NCBI RefSeq assembly: GCF_041295575.1
Contig: NZ_CP160452.1
Span: 3,162,001-3,226,000, forward strand
Length of the DNA stretch: 64,000 nt
DNA from: Sporosarcina pasteurii
Lineage (GTDB): Bacteria > Bacillota > Bacilli > Bacillales_A > Planococcaceae
Reading direction: 5' to 3'
The notes below the pieces were generated by a model. It saw only the letters and a program-made list of their open reading frames with translations, did not search any database and had not been told where the DNA came from. The translations under genes were made by a program, and so were the position numbers. Shown piece by piece: positions 33,510-43,166 of this stretch. Position 1 is the stretch's first letter. Each line of letters opens with the position of its first letter.

Positions 33510-34328
33510 TTATAGTTTGGTACGTACATCCCAAAGTTCTGGGAAAAAGCGATGGTCAAGGACAGACTTTAAATAGGAAACACCGGAAGAACCGCCTGTT
33601 CCTGTCTTATGTCCAATAATCCTTTCAACCGTTTTCATATGGCGAAAACGCCATTGTTGGTGACTATCTTCAATATCTACGAGTTTTTCGGCAAGTTGAT
33701 AGAGATCCCAATACGTGTCAACGTCTTTGTAAACCTTCAGCCAAGCAGCTGCAACTGACTCATCGCCTGTGTAGGTCACTGAGAAGTCCCTTTTTAATAA
33801 GGATTCATTGATTGGAAAACCTGCTTTTGCCAATGCTTTGATCGACACGTCGTAAATACTCGGTGCTTCATATGCCTCTTTTAATGTAGCAGCAAGTGCT
33901 GGATCTTTCTCGTAAATTTTTAAAATATGTGGTTGTTTATAGCCTAGCGCAAATTCAATTTGACGATTTTGATAAGATTGGAATCCCGAGGCCCGCCCAA
34001 GACTGTCTCGAAATTCCATATATTCTGCGGGAGTCAACGTCGATAAAACATCCCACGCTTGAATAATTTGCGTTTGAATACGAGAAACACGTGCCAACAT
34101 TTTAAACGCTTCAGGTAATTCATCACGTTGTATCGCCGTAATAGCTGTTGTGATTTCATGCAAAATGAGTTTCATCCATAATTCACTCACTTGATGAATG
34201 ACGATAAACAACATTTCATCGTGATGACCTGATAAGCGCGTTTGACTTGAAAGGATATGGTCAAGATTGAGATATTCTCCGTACGTCATCTGCTCTTTAA
34301 AATCCGTATAAATCCCTTTATCATCCAT
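33510..34328 (-). CDS. kynA: Tryptophan 2,3-dioxygenase KynA
   Basis: Heme enzyme that opens tryptophan to N-formylkynurenine. 272 residues; seen are [16 protein letters not shown] near the N-terminus, [19 protein letters not shown], and the closing [16 protein letters not shown], all hallmark segments, with the heme-ligand His in the [14 protein letters not shown] region. Its ATG directly follows the kynB stop, so it is the last gene of kynU-kynB-kynA. Pathway end product here is anthranilate. Confidence 0.97.
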   Translation of the reverse strand: MDDKGIYTDFKEQMTYGEYLNLDHILSSQTRLSGHHDEMLFIVIHQVSELWMKLILHEITTAITAIQRDELPEAFKMLARVSRIQTQIIQAWDVLSTLTPAEYMEFRDSLGRASGFQSYQNRQIEFALGYKQPHILKIYEKDPALAATLKEAYEAPSIYDVSIKALAKAGFPINESLLKRDFSVTYTGDESVAAAWLKVYKDVDTYWDLYQLAEKLVDIEDSHQQWRFRHMKTVERIIGHKTGTGGSSGVSYLKSVLDHRFFPELWDVRTKL

Positions 34329-34967
34329 TTAGTCCACCTCTTTGATTGCCCGAATGACGGCACGAACTGGACTTCCATCAGCCCCATGGAGTGGCAATGG
34401 CAACGCAATCAACTCATAATCTCCCGGCACTACGTCATCCAAAACGATATTTTCTAAAATCATAATTTGGTGTGCATATAAGGCATGATGTGCATCCAGC
34501 GTCTTACTTTGCTCCGGGTCAACAGATGGTGACTCAATGCCGATTAGCCGGACGCCACGTTCTTGAAGTAACGGTGCAATATCGGCACGCAAGTAAGTGA
34601 AGAGTTCCGGGAAAACCGTTAAGTCTTTACGACCACCCGTTTTCAATAATATCCGTTCGGCACTGCCAAAATCAACTGCCTCCAATTCTTGACGACCAAT
34701 ACTTGCAGCTTCCGATAAATCTATGACACGCGCCCGCCCAATATACGTGTCAATCGGCAGTTCATGCACTTTTTCACCGTCATCTGCAAAATGAAAAGGG
34801 GCATCGATATGTGTACCTATATGAGTGCTCGTCGTTAATTTTCCAATATTAACTGATCCCGTATCTGCCTTTTTAAAAGCAACTTCATAAGAAAAAGGCG
34901 TATCTCCCGGCCATTCTGCAATCCCATTATGTAGCGGTTGTGAAATATCAATCCAATCACCGGTCAT
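34329..34967 (-). CDS. kynB: Kynurenine formamidase KynB
   Basis: Hydrolyses N-formylkynurenine to kynurenine and formate. 212 residues of the cyclase fold; the metal-binding segment [15 protein letters not shown] (HxGTHxDxPxH) is seen near residue 45-60, with [16 protein letters not shown] before it. The start overlaps the kynU stop by 4 bases. Confidence 0.96.
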   Translation of the reverse strand: MTGDWIDISQPLHNGIAEWPGDTPFSYEVAFKKADTGSVNIGKLTTSTHIGTHIDAPFHFADDGEKVHELPIDTYIGRARVIDLSEAASIGRQELEAVDFGSAERILLKTGGRKDLTVFPELFTYLRADIAPLLQERGVRLIGIESPSVDPEQSKTLDAHHALYAHQIMILENIVLDDVVPGDYELIALPLPLHGADGSPVRAVIRAIKEVD

Positions 34968-36235
34968 GCGACTACGCCCCTTTTATTTTCGAATCGTTCA
35001 TATCGTTTTTCATCCACTATCTGTTTTAGGATTTGCACTGTTTTCCAAACATCTTCAAACGTATTGTACAAGGCAACGGGTGCAAGCCTTACCCCATTCG
35101 GCGCGCGGAAATCTGGAATGACACCTTCCGCTTTCAAAGCTTTACAAATTCGTGCCGCCTCTTGATGTTCCAATAAAATATGACCGCCACGAGTCTCATC
35201 CATTGGATTGCCAATGGTGAACCCATACCCTTTTAATTCCACATCAATGAGCGTTAAAAAATACTCTGTTAAACGTAAAGACTTCTCTCTAATCCGCTGT
35301 ATTGTTGCTTCTTCAAAAAGCTCTAAAGCGCCAATAACAGGTGCTAAACTTAATACATGTGGCGTGCCAATTTGAAAAGCACTTGCATCTTGTGCAGGTG
35401 TCATCGTATGCGACATATCGAACTGGACCGCTTTATCGGAGCCAAACCAACCAGTTATTCCTGGTAACACGCCATGATGTTTTTCATGGACAAATAAACC
35501 GCCAACGGAACCGGGTCCCCCGTTTAAATATTTATACGTGCACCAAAAAGCGAAATCGACGTCTTGCTCATGTAATCGATGCTCAATTGCACCGATTGAA
35601 TGGCACAAATCAAAACCAATCGGAATGCCTCGTTTCTTGGCTTCTTGCGTTAAATAAGCCATATCTAGCACTTGCCCACTCCGATAAAGCACAGAAGGTA
35701 ATACAATCAGTGCTACTTCATCAGTCATGGCGTCCACAATATCCGCTTCTTTTAAAAATCGACCATCCCGACTTTTCACACGAACCAGATGTTCTTCTGG
35801 ATCATAACCCTTCAATTTCAATTGACTTTGAAGTGCATAAATATCTGATGGAAAATTAAGTTCATCGGCAAGAATTTTAGTACGCTCTCCAGATGGTTGA
35901 TAAAAGGTTGCGACTAGCTGATGTAAATTCGTCGTGGTTGATCCGGTTGCAATGACTTCATTTGATTGTCCCCCGACAAGCGGCGCCATTTTCTCCCCGA
36001 CAGATTCAGATAAATAAAACCATGGATGTCTTCCTTCTGTCCACCCATCAATTCCGAGACTTTTCCAAGAATGAAGCAAGTCCAATAAGACCTTTTCAGA
36101 TCGCTTCGACAATAAACCGAGCGAATTCCCATCCATATAGATTTTGTCTTCCAGAAGATAAAACTCTTCCCTGAGATGTGCCAACACATCTTTTTCATCC
36201 AAATGTCGCGCATACTCGACTGTTTTTTTATCCAT
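34964..36235 (-). CDS. kynU: Kynureninase KynU
   Basis: PLP enzyme cleaving kynurenine to anthranilate and alanine. 423 residues. Seen: [15 protein letters not shown] near the N-terminus, [10 protein letters not shown], and the PLP-lysine segment [16 protein letters not shown]. It is the first gene of the operon. No TRAP, T-box or riboswitch motif was noticed in the short space to desR (48 bases), so it may be transcribed partly by read-through from desKR or from a promoter inside desR's end. Confidence 0.96.
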   Translation of the reverse strand: MDKKTVEYARHLDEKDVLAHLREEFYLLEDKIYMDGNSLGLLSKRSEKVLLDLLHSWKSLGIDGWTEGRHPWFYLSESVGEKMAPLVGGQSNEVIATGSTTTNLHQLVATFYQPSGERTKILADELNFPSDIYALQSQLKLKGYDPEEHLVRVKSRDGRFLKEADIVDAMTDEVALIVLPSVLYRSGQVLDMAYLTQEAKKRGIPIGFDLCHSIGAIEHRLHEQDVDFAFWCTYKYLNGGPGSVGGLFVHEKHHGVLPGITGWFGSDKAVQFDMSHTMTPAQDASAFQIGTPHVLSLAPVIGALELFEEATIQRIREKSLRLTEYFLTLIDVELKGYGFTIGNPMDETRGGHILLEHQEAARICKALKAEGVIPDFRAPNGVRLAPVALYNTFEDVWKTVQILKQIVDEKRYERFENKRGVVA

Positions 36236-36283
36236 TGCCCATTCCCCCCTATGTTCTACGGATATTTCAAATCTACACTACGA

Positions 36284-36889
36284 TTACTTAAACCATCCTT
36301 TTTCCTTATACCGTGAGATGGCTTCAATTCGATTGCTCACTTCTAACTTCTCAAAAATTGTAGATATGTAATTTCGTACTGTTCCTGGTGTTAAAAATAG
36401 TTCATTCGCAATTTCTTTTGTTGTTCGTCCTTTGGCCACGAGCCTCAACACTTCATTCTCCCGATTCGTTAATGGATTTTCCCCATGGTCATCAAAAGCG
36501 ATATCAACAAGTTCTGGTGCATATATACGTCTCCCATCCATAATCAATCTAATGGAAGTCACCAATTCCTCAATTGGACTATCTTTCAATAAATAGCCAC
36601 GAACGCCAGCTCTTCGTGCACGTTCAAAATAACCCGAACGCGCAAATGTCGTTAACATGATGATTTTACATGGGTAATCATTTAATTCCTCTGCAGCATC
36701 TAATCCTGTCTTAACTGGCATTTCGATATCCATTATACAAACGTCAGGATTCTGCTCTTTGACAAGTGTGATGGCCTCTTCCCCGTTTTTGGCCATCCCA
36801 ACGACTTCCATATCTTCTTCCATTCCAATTAATGACCCTAAGGCACCTAACATCATCCCTTGGTCTTCTGCAATGACGATGCGAATCAC
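36284..36889 (-). CDS. desR: Response regulator DesR
   Basis: 201 residues. Receiver domain with phospho-Asp in VCIMDIEMPVKTGLDA near residue 54, and a LuxR-type helix-turn-helix at the C-terminus (LTNRENEVLRLVAKGRTTKEIANELFLTPGTVRNYI). Two bases separate it from desK. In B. subtilis DesR-phosphate activates the fatty acid desaturase gene at low temperature; the same gene order here makes that role very likely. Confidence 0.93.
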   Translation of the reverse strand: MIRIVIAEDQGMMLGALGSLIGMEEDMEVVGMAKNGEEAITLVKEQNPDVCIMDIEMPVKTGLDAAEELNDYPCKIIMLTTFARSGYFERARRAGVRGYLLKDSPIEELVTSIRLIMDGRRIYAPELVDIAFDDHGENPLTNRENEVLRLVAKGRTTKEIANELFLTPGTVRNYISTIFEKLEVSNRIEAISRYKEKGWFK

Positions 36890-36890
36890 C

Positions 36891-38033
36891 TTAATCCCCT
36901 CCCTTACTTTGTTTAAGTATGACTGGGACGCGGATTAGTAATTCCGTTCCCTTATCGCTATTAATTTCTAGTTGTCCGTTGACAAACTCAAGCCGTTCTC
37001 GAATTCCTTTTAACCCGTTACCGGGGAGATTCCAACCTTTCGAAGGAATGCCAATGCCATCGTCTTGTATACGAATGCTGAATTCCTCAGGCAATTGTTC
37101 AAATGTAATATAACAAGCCGATGCATAACTATGCTTGACAACGTTGGTCACCGCTTCTTTTAAACACATACTCATAACATTTTCAACCAATGGCGGAATG
37201 TTTGTAAACTGCGGGTCCCCTTTTACTGTGAACGTCATCTCCGCCGCTTTCAGTACTTGTCGTACACGAATGAGCTCATCTGTTAATTTTGTCATCCGTA
37301 TATCGTCTACTAGATCGCGAACTTCTTTGAGCGCTGCACTAGCAGTTTGTCGAATATCCTGTAACTCTTTTTCGGCAGCTTCCGTATTTTTAGAAACTAA
37401 TCGACCGGCAAGATCACTTTTCAGGCCAATAAGCGATAACTTTTGCCCTAGAATATCATGTAAATCGCGCGCAATCCGTTCACGCTCTTCCAAGATAATG
37501 AGTTCTGCAATTCGTTCCCGTGCGTTCTCCAGCTGCCCTTCCAACTTTTCGCGCTTGTTACGATTATATAAATTAAATGGCAGCAGCACTGTGCCAATGA
37601 CCGATATTAAAATGAAGTGAAATTGTGGTAAAAACAATTCAATCTCAATGAAAAATCCTGTCACAATGGCACCGATTGTCAGCGCAATATGTAATCCATA
37701 AATAATGAAAAAGCCAACAGGATGTCGAATATTCCCGATAAAGAAAGCGATAAATATAGACAAATAGACATAACCAAATAGTAGCGTCATCGCAATGTTG
37801 ATGACCATTTCGAAACTGACCCACATATACACAAGGCCTGTTTTAGAGCGGTATGAAAATCGATATGACAAGAAAAACAACAGCAGTAATGTAATTCCAA
37901 TCGCGATTTCGATTGGAGAAGATGAACGAAATATGAAAAAGAAAGGTAATAAACAAAAAACGGCCCATGCGTAAATACTTAGCCATGGATTTTTTGGAAA
38001 TAAACTATACCAATGCTGCACCTCTAGTGTCAC
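36891..38033 (-). CDS. desK: Membrane thermosensor histidine kinase DesK
   Basis: 380 residues, four to five membrane segments in the first 150, then the HisKA_3 dimerisation domain with the phospho-His in ERIARDLHDILGQKLSL and an ATPase domain ending DDGIGIPSKGWNLPGNGLKGIRERLE. DesK senses membrane thickness. Located directly upstream of desR and behind des. Confidence 0.93.
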   Translation of the reverse strand: MTLEVQHWYSLFPKNPWLSIYAWAVFCLLPFFFIFRSSSPIEIAIGITLLLLFFLSYRFSYRSKTGLVYMWVSFEMVINIAMTLLFGYVYLSIFIAFFIGNIRHPVGFFIIYGLHIALTIGAIVTGFFIEIELFLPQFHFILISVIGTVLLPFNLYNRNKREKLEGQLENARERIAELIILEERERIARDLHDILGQKLSLIGLKSDLAGRLVSKNTEAAEKELQDIRQTASAALKEVRDLVDDIRMTKLTDELIRVRQVLKAAEMTFTVKGDPQFTNIPPLVENVMSMCLKEAVTNVVKHSYASACYITFEQLPEEFSIRIQDDGIGIPSKGWNLPGNGLKGIRERLEFVNGQLEINSDKGTELLIRVPVILKQSKGGD

Positions 38034-38096
38034 CGCCCTTAATTGTACTTATTGTACCAAATTTTCAAATAAAATTATATGCGTTACCCGGATAAT

Positions 38097-38138
38097 GTTG
38101 ATTTCCGTTCCGGGTGGACGCTTTCCGCTCCAATCAAC
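38097..38138. repeat. 42-bp dispersed repeat, copy 2
   Basis: Same ends GTTGATT / AATCAAC and 39 of 42 bases as the copy at 7923-7964, in the same orientation. Lies between des terminator and desK. Confidence 0.75.
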
Positions 38139-38202
38139 GGTAATTCATTATATATAATAAACCCATCCAAAGTCATACTCATACTTCCCATCCGTTGAAA
38201 AT

Positions 38203-38237
38203 AGAAAAAGTAGAGGGTGTGAGATACCCCTCTACAT
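38203..38237 (-). terminator. Terminator of des
   Basis: On the minus strand GTAGAGGGGT / A-CCCTCTAC followed by TTTTTCTATTTT. Its presence suggests desKR have their own promoter. Confidence 0.75.
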
Positions 38238-38255
38238 GAATTCATACTATTTTAA

Positions 38256-39308
38256 TTACTCTCCTTCAAAACTAGTCTTTTTCGGTTTTAAGTCCATTTT
38301 TGAACTTGTTTCTTGAAGGAGGTGTTTGATTTCACCAAAGGTTACAAAGTGTTTCTTTTCTGGTGCATATAATTTGTATTTTAATGATTCAAGGCTCGAT
38401 TTTAGCGTAATTGTCGTTGCCATATGAAGGGGTGGTGTTGAGTTATGTGCTTCTTCCAAATTGTAATTTGGAACTCTTGGCGATAAATGGTGGACGTGAT
38501 GGAAACCGATATTTCCTGTCACCCACTGAAGCACACGCGGTAATTTGTAATAAGAGCTTCCTTCAACAGCCGCCTTCACATAATCCCACTCGGACTCCTC
38601 TTCGAAATAGGAATCTTCGAATGTATGCTGAATGTAGAACAACCAAATTCCGAGTGCACCTGCGACAAACATAGTCGTTCCTTGAACAATGACAAACGCT
38701 TGCCAACCTACGAGTAAAATCATGCCCGTATATAATACGACTAGAATTAGATTTGTTAAATACGTATTATTTTTTTCTTTCTGTCTCGCATCTTTCCGGT
38801 TAAAACGACTTGAGATTAGGACTAAGTATAGTGGTCCGAGCACGAACATGACTAAAGGGTTGCGATAAAGTCGATAGCAGAAGCGCTCCCATTTTGACGC
38901 TTCTAGGTACTCGTCAATTGTCATTACCCAAATATCACCAACGCCTCGCTTATCAAGGTTTGAGCTGGATGCATGGTGAATTGCATGTTCACGCTTCCAC
39001 TTTTCATAGGCAAATAATGTGAGGACACCTGTTATCGTACCAATCACATCGTTTGCTTTTCTGCTTCTCAAAAACGATCCATGTGTACAATCATGGAAAA
39101 TAATAAACATCCGGACAACAAATCCTGCTGCCAACATTGCAAAAGGAATCATTAACCAAACGGAGATTTTTAAGCTTTCATAGGCTAAGTACCATAGTAG
39201 AAAAAATGGGGGAATTGTATTTACTAGTTGAATCACACTTTTCTTTGTGTCTGACTTTGCAAAAGGCGCCACGTCTTTATGCAACCTTCTCGTCTTTTCT
39301 TTACTCAT
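38256..39308 (-). CDS. des: Fatty acid (phospholipid acyl) desaturase Des
   Basis: 350 residues from ATG 39308, preceded by AGGGAGGATAAC; the frame is open to 39347 without a ribosome binding site. Three histidine clusters of the membrane desaturase family: HDCTHGSF, HAIHHASS and FHHVHHLS. Four to five membrane segments. It introduces a cis double bond into acyl chains of membrane lipids, in B. subtilis the delta-5 position. Upstream TGTCAT repeats (39396-39433) are the likely DesR sites. Confidence 0.93.
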   Translation of the reverse strand: MSKEKTRRLHKDVAPFAKSDTKKSVIQLVNTIPPFFLLWYLAYESLKISVWLMIPFAMLAAGFVVRMFIIFHDCTHGSFLRSRKANDVIGTITGVLTLFAYEKWKREHAIHHASSSNLDKRGVGDIWVMTIDEYLEASKWERFCYRLYRNPLVMFVLGPLYLVLISSRFNRKDARQKEKNNTYLTNLILVVLYTGMILLVGWQAFVIVQGTTMFVAGALGIWLFYIQHTFEDSYFEEESEWDYVKAAVEGSSYYKLPRVLQWVTGNIGFHHVHHLSPRVPNYNLEEAHNSTPPLHMATTITLKSSLESLKYKLYAPEKKHFVTFGEIKHLLQETSSKMDLKPKKTSFEGE

Positions 39309-39395
39309 GTTATCCTCCCTATTCGAAGTTTTTGTAAATTCATTCATTTCTTATCTTTATGATAAATGGAATATCAATTTCATTGAAGACACGTT

Positions 39396-39433
39396 TGTCA
39401 TGAGTTTTATATGACAAGTGTCATATATGTCAT
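39396..39433 (-). promoter_or_regulatory. Probable DesR binding region upstream of des
   Basis: Four TGTCAT/ATGACA hexamers: TGTCAT at 39396, ATGACA at 39411, TGTCAT at 39419 and 39428. The middle two make the perfect palindrome ATATGACA-AG-TGTCATAT (39409-39426). Placed about 90-125 bases before the des start, upstream of possible -35/-10 elements. Assignment to DesR is from position and gene context. Confidence 0.65.
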
Positions 39434-39497
39434 AAAGTTTTATATATTTCGCATACCGAAGAACTTTCAGTATACTGAGAGGTAGGGAGGGATAAGG

Positions 39498-40634
39498 ATG
39501 TTGTACATAAAAAACGCAAAGATTTTAACTGGGACTGGCGATGTAGTTGAAGGGAATTTTACTGTAAAAGATGGAAAGTTCGAGGCAATTGGTTCATCCG
39601 TCATAATTCCAGAAGGTGCCCAATGTATTGATGTTAGTGGGAAAATTATTACACCGGGACTCATTGACGTACATACACATCTTGGCGTGTATGAAGAAGG
39701 TATTGGACAAGAAGGACATGATTTTAATGAAACAAGCTCAGAATCTACGCCTCAAGTGCGTGCAATTGACGGCATTAATCCGCAAGAAAAGGGATTTGAA
39801 GATGCGCGAAGTTTCGGGGTGACGACTGTTCAAGTTATGCCAGGCAGCGCTAATGTAATTGGCGGAGAAATGCTTGTGGTGAAAACAGTCGGGAACGTTG
39901 TAGATGAGATGATTGTCAAAAATCCGTCTGGCTTAAAAGCAGCAACTGGTGAGAATCCGAAACGGTTTTACGGAAGTAAAGGAAAAATGCCGACGACACG
40001 TATGGGATTGGCAGCAAGGCTTCGCGAGAAATTAATAGAAGCACAAAATTACATGAATAAACGTCAAAAGAATGAATGTGATCGTGATCTTGGACTAGAG
40101 CATATCGCGAAGGTACTCAATAAAGAAATTCCGTTACGCGTCCATGCACATCGAGCGGATGACATTGCGACTGTTCTGCGCATTCAAAGAGAATTTAATA
40201 TCCGCCTAACTATCGAACATTGTACGGAAGGACATCAAATTGCGGATTTCATCGCCAAGCACGATGTACGTGTTTCGGTTGGACCAACGATGTCGACGCG
40301 TTCTAAAATAGAATTAGCGGATAAAGGGTGGCATACAATTGTTGCCCTAGCGAATGAAGGGATTCCCGTTTCAATTACAACGGACCATCCAGTCGTTGGA
40401 ATCGAACATTTAATGACGAGTGCAATTCTTGCGGTTAAAAATGGATTGACGGAAGAACAAGCGCTTGAAGCAATTACTTTGAATGCCGCAAAACATATCG
40501 GCGTAGAAGACCGAGTCGGCTCGATTGAAGTCGGGAAAGATGCGGACTTTGTCGTTTGGAACGGAGACCCATTTGATCTTCGTTCAACCGTAGAGGCAAC
40601 TTATATTGATGGGAATAAAGTTTATCAGAAATAA
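39498..40634 (+). CDS. Amidohydrolase (imidazolonepropionase/dihydroorotase-like superfamily)
   Basis: 378 residues. Metal-dependent amidohydrolase motifs: TPGLIDVHTHLGVYE near residue 55, PLRVHAHRADD, TIEHCTEGH and ITTDHPVVG, followed by the usual closing IEVGKDADFVVWNGDPFD. The substrate is not predictable; relatives include isoaspartyl dipeptidases and prolidase-like enzymes. Cytosolic. AGGGAGG supports ATG 39498. Divergent from des. Confidence 0.85.
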   Translation: MLYIKNAKILTGTGDVVEGNFTVKDGKFEAIGSSVIIPEGAQCIDVSGKIITPGLIDVHTHLGVYEEGIGQEGHDFNETSSESTPQVRAIDGINPQEKGFEDARSFGVTTVQVMPGSANVIGGEMLVVKTVGNVVDEMIVKNPSGLKAATGENPKRFYGSKGKMPTTRMGLAARLREKLIEAQNYMNKRQKNECDRDLGLEHIAKVLNKEIPLRVHAHRADDIATVLRIQREFNIRLTIEHCTEGHQIADFIAKHDVRVSVGPTMSTRSKIELADKGWHTIVALANEGIPVSITTDHPVVGIEHLMTSAILAVKNGLTEEQALEAITLNAAKHIGVEDRVGSIEVGKDADFVVWNGDPFDLRSTVEATYIDGNKVYQK

Positions 40635-40637
40635 CAA

Positions 40638-40665
40638 GAGGCACTCCATTTTGTTGGAGTGCCTT
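40638..40665. terminator. Terminator between convergent genes
   Basis: AGGCACTCCA / TGGAGTGCCT, loop TTTTGT, followed by TTAAAATTATTTT. Confidence 0.85.
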
Positions 40666-40670
40666 TAAAA

Positions 40671-41003
40671 TTATTTTAAATCGGCTGCTTCTAGCCCTCT
40701 ATTAATCTCACTTTCCATAATGACTGTATGAGATGCATTCCAAACTTGTTCACCTTTATTTAAAATAAATGCTTGTGGTGATTGGTGAGTAACGCCTAAA
40801 TCACTTTCAATTTCATTTGAAACTGGGCGACTTTCTCTTACTTTTAACCAGTATTTCGGTATGTCCGTTTCATACGCTTCAAAACGGTTAAAAGCATGCG
40901 TACTAATCGGGCACGTCGTACTATGTTTTAATAGTAGGATTGGCTCGTCTTTAGATTTTTCTAACACTTCTTTCCACTCTTCAACAGTTACTAATTCTTT
41001 CAT
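40671..41003 (-). CDS. ytxJ: YtxJ, bacillithiol-system bacilliredoxin-like protein
   Basis: 110 residues, thioredoxin-like. The single-cysteine motif HSTTCPIS near residue 31 and VRESRPVSNEIESDLGVTHQSPQAF are characteristic of YtxJ. Family role: monothiol bacilliredoxin acting on bacillithiol-modified proteins. Monocistronic. Confidence 0.9.
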   Translation of the reverse strand: MKELVTVEEWKEVLEKSKDEPILLLKHSTTCPISTHAFNRFEAYETDIPKYWLKVRESRPVSNEIESDLGVTHQSPQAFILNKGEQVWNASHTVIMESEINRGLEAADLK

Positions 41004-41143
41004 GATGATCAGCTCCCTTTTATCTTTTGATTTCTATGTTTATTATATCAAAGATACTTCCAATTACGAGTTGTAGTGCTCATCGGATATCTTTAACACT
41101 TTTTCTAAAAATGGTATACAATCGTAGAAAATGGAGGTTAGCG

Positions 41144-41806
41144 ATGAAAGGATTATCAAAAAACATTTTAATTGTACTTGTAATTATTGTTGTGAGTGGG
41201 AGTTTATTTATAACCATGGCCAACCTCGTTGGTAGCGGAAAAATTGAAAGCTTTGATTTACCAATTATTCGATTAGTCCAAGGACTAGAGGCACCTTGGC
41301 TAACGGTCCTTTTTAAAACATTCACTTGGATTGGTTCAGCCAAAGCCGTCGTTCCAATCACAATAATTGTTTGCTTTCTTTTATTTTTCGTTTATAAACA
41401 TCGTCAGCAGGCATTTGTATTCGCCTTTTCAATTGTTGGAACGATTGCTTTAAATGAATTGCTGAAAGGTCATTTTAAAAGAGCACGCCCTGAAATATAT
41501 CGAATTATGGATGCCGGTGGGTATAGTTTTCCGAGTGGTCATACAATGATGGCCTTTAGTTTATACGGAATGATTACCTATATTTTATGGCGCAATATTA
41601 AAACGGTAGGAGGCCGCGTTGCTCTCCTTTCATTTGCTTCGTTTATGGCCTTTATGATTGCCACTAGCCGTATTTACCTCGGTGTTCATTATCCAAGTGA
41701 TGTTGTTGGTGGAATCGCAGCGAGCACAATATGTGTGACCATTAGCGCAATCATTTACAGCGCTTGTCAACATCCACGCAAAAACAACGAGACAGAATCC
41801 ACGTAG
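41144..41806 (+). CDS. PAP2-family membrane phosphatase (PgpB/YodM type)
   Basis: 220 residues from ATG 41144 (TGGAGG upstream). Six membrane segments. The three phosphatase motifs are complete: KGHFKRARPE, SFPSGHTM, and SRIYLGVHYPSDVVGG. Members remove phosphate from lipid phosphates such as undecaprenyl pyrophosphate or phosphatidylglycerol phosphate with the active site outside. Which one is open. Confidence 0.88.
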   Translation: MKGLSKNILIVLVIIVVSGSLFITMANLVGSGKIESFDLPIIRLVQGLEAPWLTVLFKTFTWIGSAKAVVPITIIVCFLLFFVYKHRQQAFVFAFSIVGTIALNELLKGHFKRARPEIYRIMDAGGYSFPSGHTMMAFSLYGMITYILWRNIKTVGGRVALLSFASFMAFMIATSRIYLGVHYPSDVVGGIAASTICVTISAIIYSACQHPRKNNETEST

Positions 41807-41822
41807 CCAAGGTTCTGTCTCA
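41785..41822 (-). terminator. Terminator of the PhnB-like gene
   Basis: On the minus strand GAGACAGAA / TTCTGTCTC followed by GTTGTTTTT; it overlaps the end of the PAP2 gene. Confidence 0.7.
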
Positions 41823-41830
41823 TGAACTGC

Positions 41831-42220
41831 TTACTCACTCTTCTCAAGCTGCAATTGCCAGGAAACGCCAAACCTGTCAATGATCCAAGCAAATTTTACA
41901 GCAAACGGGGTTTCCGCTAAGTCAATGACAATCGTTCCGTCTTCAGACAACTTTTGAAATGTGTAATCAATTTCGCTTTCCCTCTTACAAGTCACAAATA
42001 GAGACATTGCAGGCGTAAAATCGACTAATTCGCCATGGCTGTTGTCCACCGTCATGAAAACTTGTCCGTTAATAGAAAACGTTCCATGCTGCACTTCCCC
42101 GTTTTCTTGATGTAATATACTCTCGATTTTAGCATCCTCAAAAACAGATGTATAAAGTGCCATCGCTTCTTCCGCTTCGCCATTGAACATTAATAATGGG
42201 GTAATTTTTTGATTGGACAC
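41831..42220 (-). CDS. VOC-family protein, PhnB/YjdN-like
   Basis: 129 residues. ITPLLMFNGEAEEAMALYTSVF opens the fold, FTPAMSLFVTC and FGVSWQLQ follow, as in the 'PhnB-like' (3-demethylubiquinone methyltransferase-like) VOC proteins. No enzymatic role can be stated. Divergent from the alkyltransferase-like gene with 99 bases between. Confidence 0.8.
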   Translation of the reverse strand: MSNQKITPLLMFNGEAEEAMALYTSVFEDAKIESILHQENGEVQHGTFSINGQVFMTVDNSHGELVDFTPAMSLFVTCKRESEIDYTFQKLSEDGTIVIDLAETPFAVKFAWIIDRFGVSWQLQLEKSE

Positions 42221-42319
42221 GCCTAATCCCTCCTTCTGTACAGTTGTCTGTCACTTTACAGTTCAGTATACTAACGATATCAATTTTCAATACGATACTT
42301 CAGAATAGGGAGAACGACT

Positions 42320-42619
42320 ATGAAACCATTCACAAAAAAAGTTATTGCACTGATTCAATCGATTCCATATGGTCAAGTCGCAACGTACGGACAAATTGCG
42401 AAAGCAGCAGGAAGTGCACGTGCTGCAAGGCAAGTCTCCTGGATTCTTCATTCAGCGAGCGAAAAATATCAATTACCGTGGCATCGGGTGATTAATTCAA
42501 AAGGAGAAATTTCCCTTACTGCAAGTGAACAACGGGTAATGCTTGAGATGGAAGGCGTCGAATTTTCAATCCACGGAAAAATCGATTTAAGTAAATACCA
42601 ATGGCGATGCGCAAACTAA
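42320..42619 (+). CDS. Alkyltransferase-like protein (Atl1 type)
   Basis: 99 residues of the MGMT DNA-binding domain. YGQVATYGQIAKAAG and RAARQVSWIL form the helix-turn-helix with the arginine finger region. The active-site Cys of PCHRV is replaced by Trp54 (PWHRV), so it cannot accept alkyl groups. Known ATL proteins bind O6-alkylguanine and hand it to nucleotide excision repair. Confidence 0.9.
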   Translation: MKPFTKKVIALIQSIPYGQVATYGQIAKAAGSARAARQVSWILHSASEKYQLPWHRVINSKGEISLTASEQRVMLEMEGVEFSIHGKIDLSKYQWRCAN

Positions 42620-42735
42620 TGGTTTACAAAAGGTGAAAAGTTTTTTAGAATAATAAAGGTTTCATTCCTATCAATATCGGGTATGAAAAACAAGTATGTC
42701 TTGAGCAGTAAAATAGTTAAGTGGAGTGGAATTAT

Positions 42736-43125
42736 ATGTGGAAAGACTTTAAAGAATTTGCTTTTAAAGGAAATGTGTTGGACTTAGCGGTCGCCGTTGT
42801 GATTGGCGCAGCGTTTGGAAAAATTGTTTCCTCTCTCGTCGAAAATATTATTATGCCGATTGTTGGCGCTCTAACAGGCGGTATTGACTTAACCGGCCTC
42901 AATCAAAAAATAAGAGGCGTGGATATTACATACGGTGTATTTTTACAATCTGTCCTCGATTTCTTAATCGTTGCATTCGTCATCTTTTTATTCATTCGTT
43001 TACTCGCGAAGTTTAAACGTAAAGAAGAAGTCGTTGAGGAAGAAGAAGAAGAAACGATTGATGCACAAGAAGCTTTACTGACAGAAATCCGTGATTTATT
43101 AAAAGAACAAAACGCAAATAAGTAA
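42736..43125 (+). CDS. mscL: Large-conductance mechanosensitive channel MscL
   Basis: 129 residues from ATG 42736; an earlier in-frame start at 42721 lies on the ribosome binding site. Two membrane helices: [20 protein letters not shown] near residues 14-33 and [18 protein letters not shown] near 72-89, followed by the acidic linker and amphipathic tail. Releases solutes on osmotic downshock as a homopentamer. Confidence 0.97.
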   Translation: MWKDFKEFAFKGNVLDLAVAVVIGAAFGKIVSSLVENIIMPIVGALTGGIDLTGLNQKIRGVDITYGVFLQSVLDFLIVAFVIFLFIRLLAKFKRKEEVVEEEEEETIDAQEALLTEIRDLLKEQNANK

Positions 43126-43134
43126 GGTTTAAAG

Positions 43135-43160
43135 AGACAGGGCATCTAACATGCCCTGTT
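43135..43160 (+). terminator. Terminator of mscL
   Basis: ACAGGGCAT / ATGCCCTGT, loop CTAAC, followed by TTTCTTTTT. Confidence 0.92.
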
Positions 43161-43166
43161 TTCTTT

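Noticed and set aside
35341..35859. Plus-strand frame of 172 codons inside kynU
   Set aside because: Complement of kynureninase; amino acid content is unlike a real protein and kynU motifs are complete.
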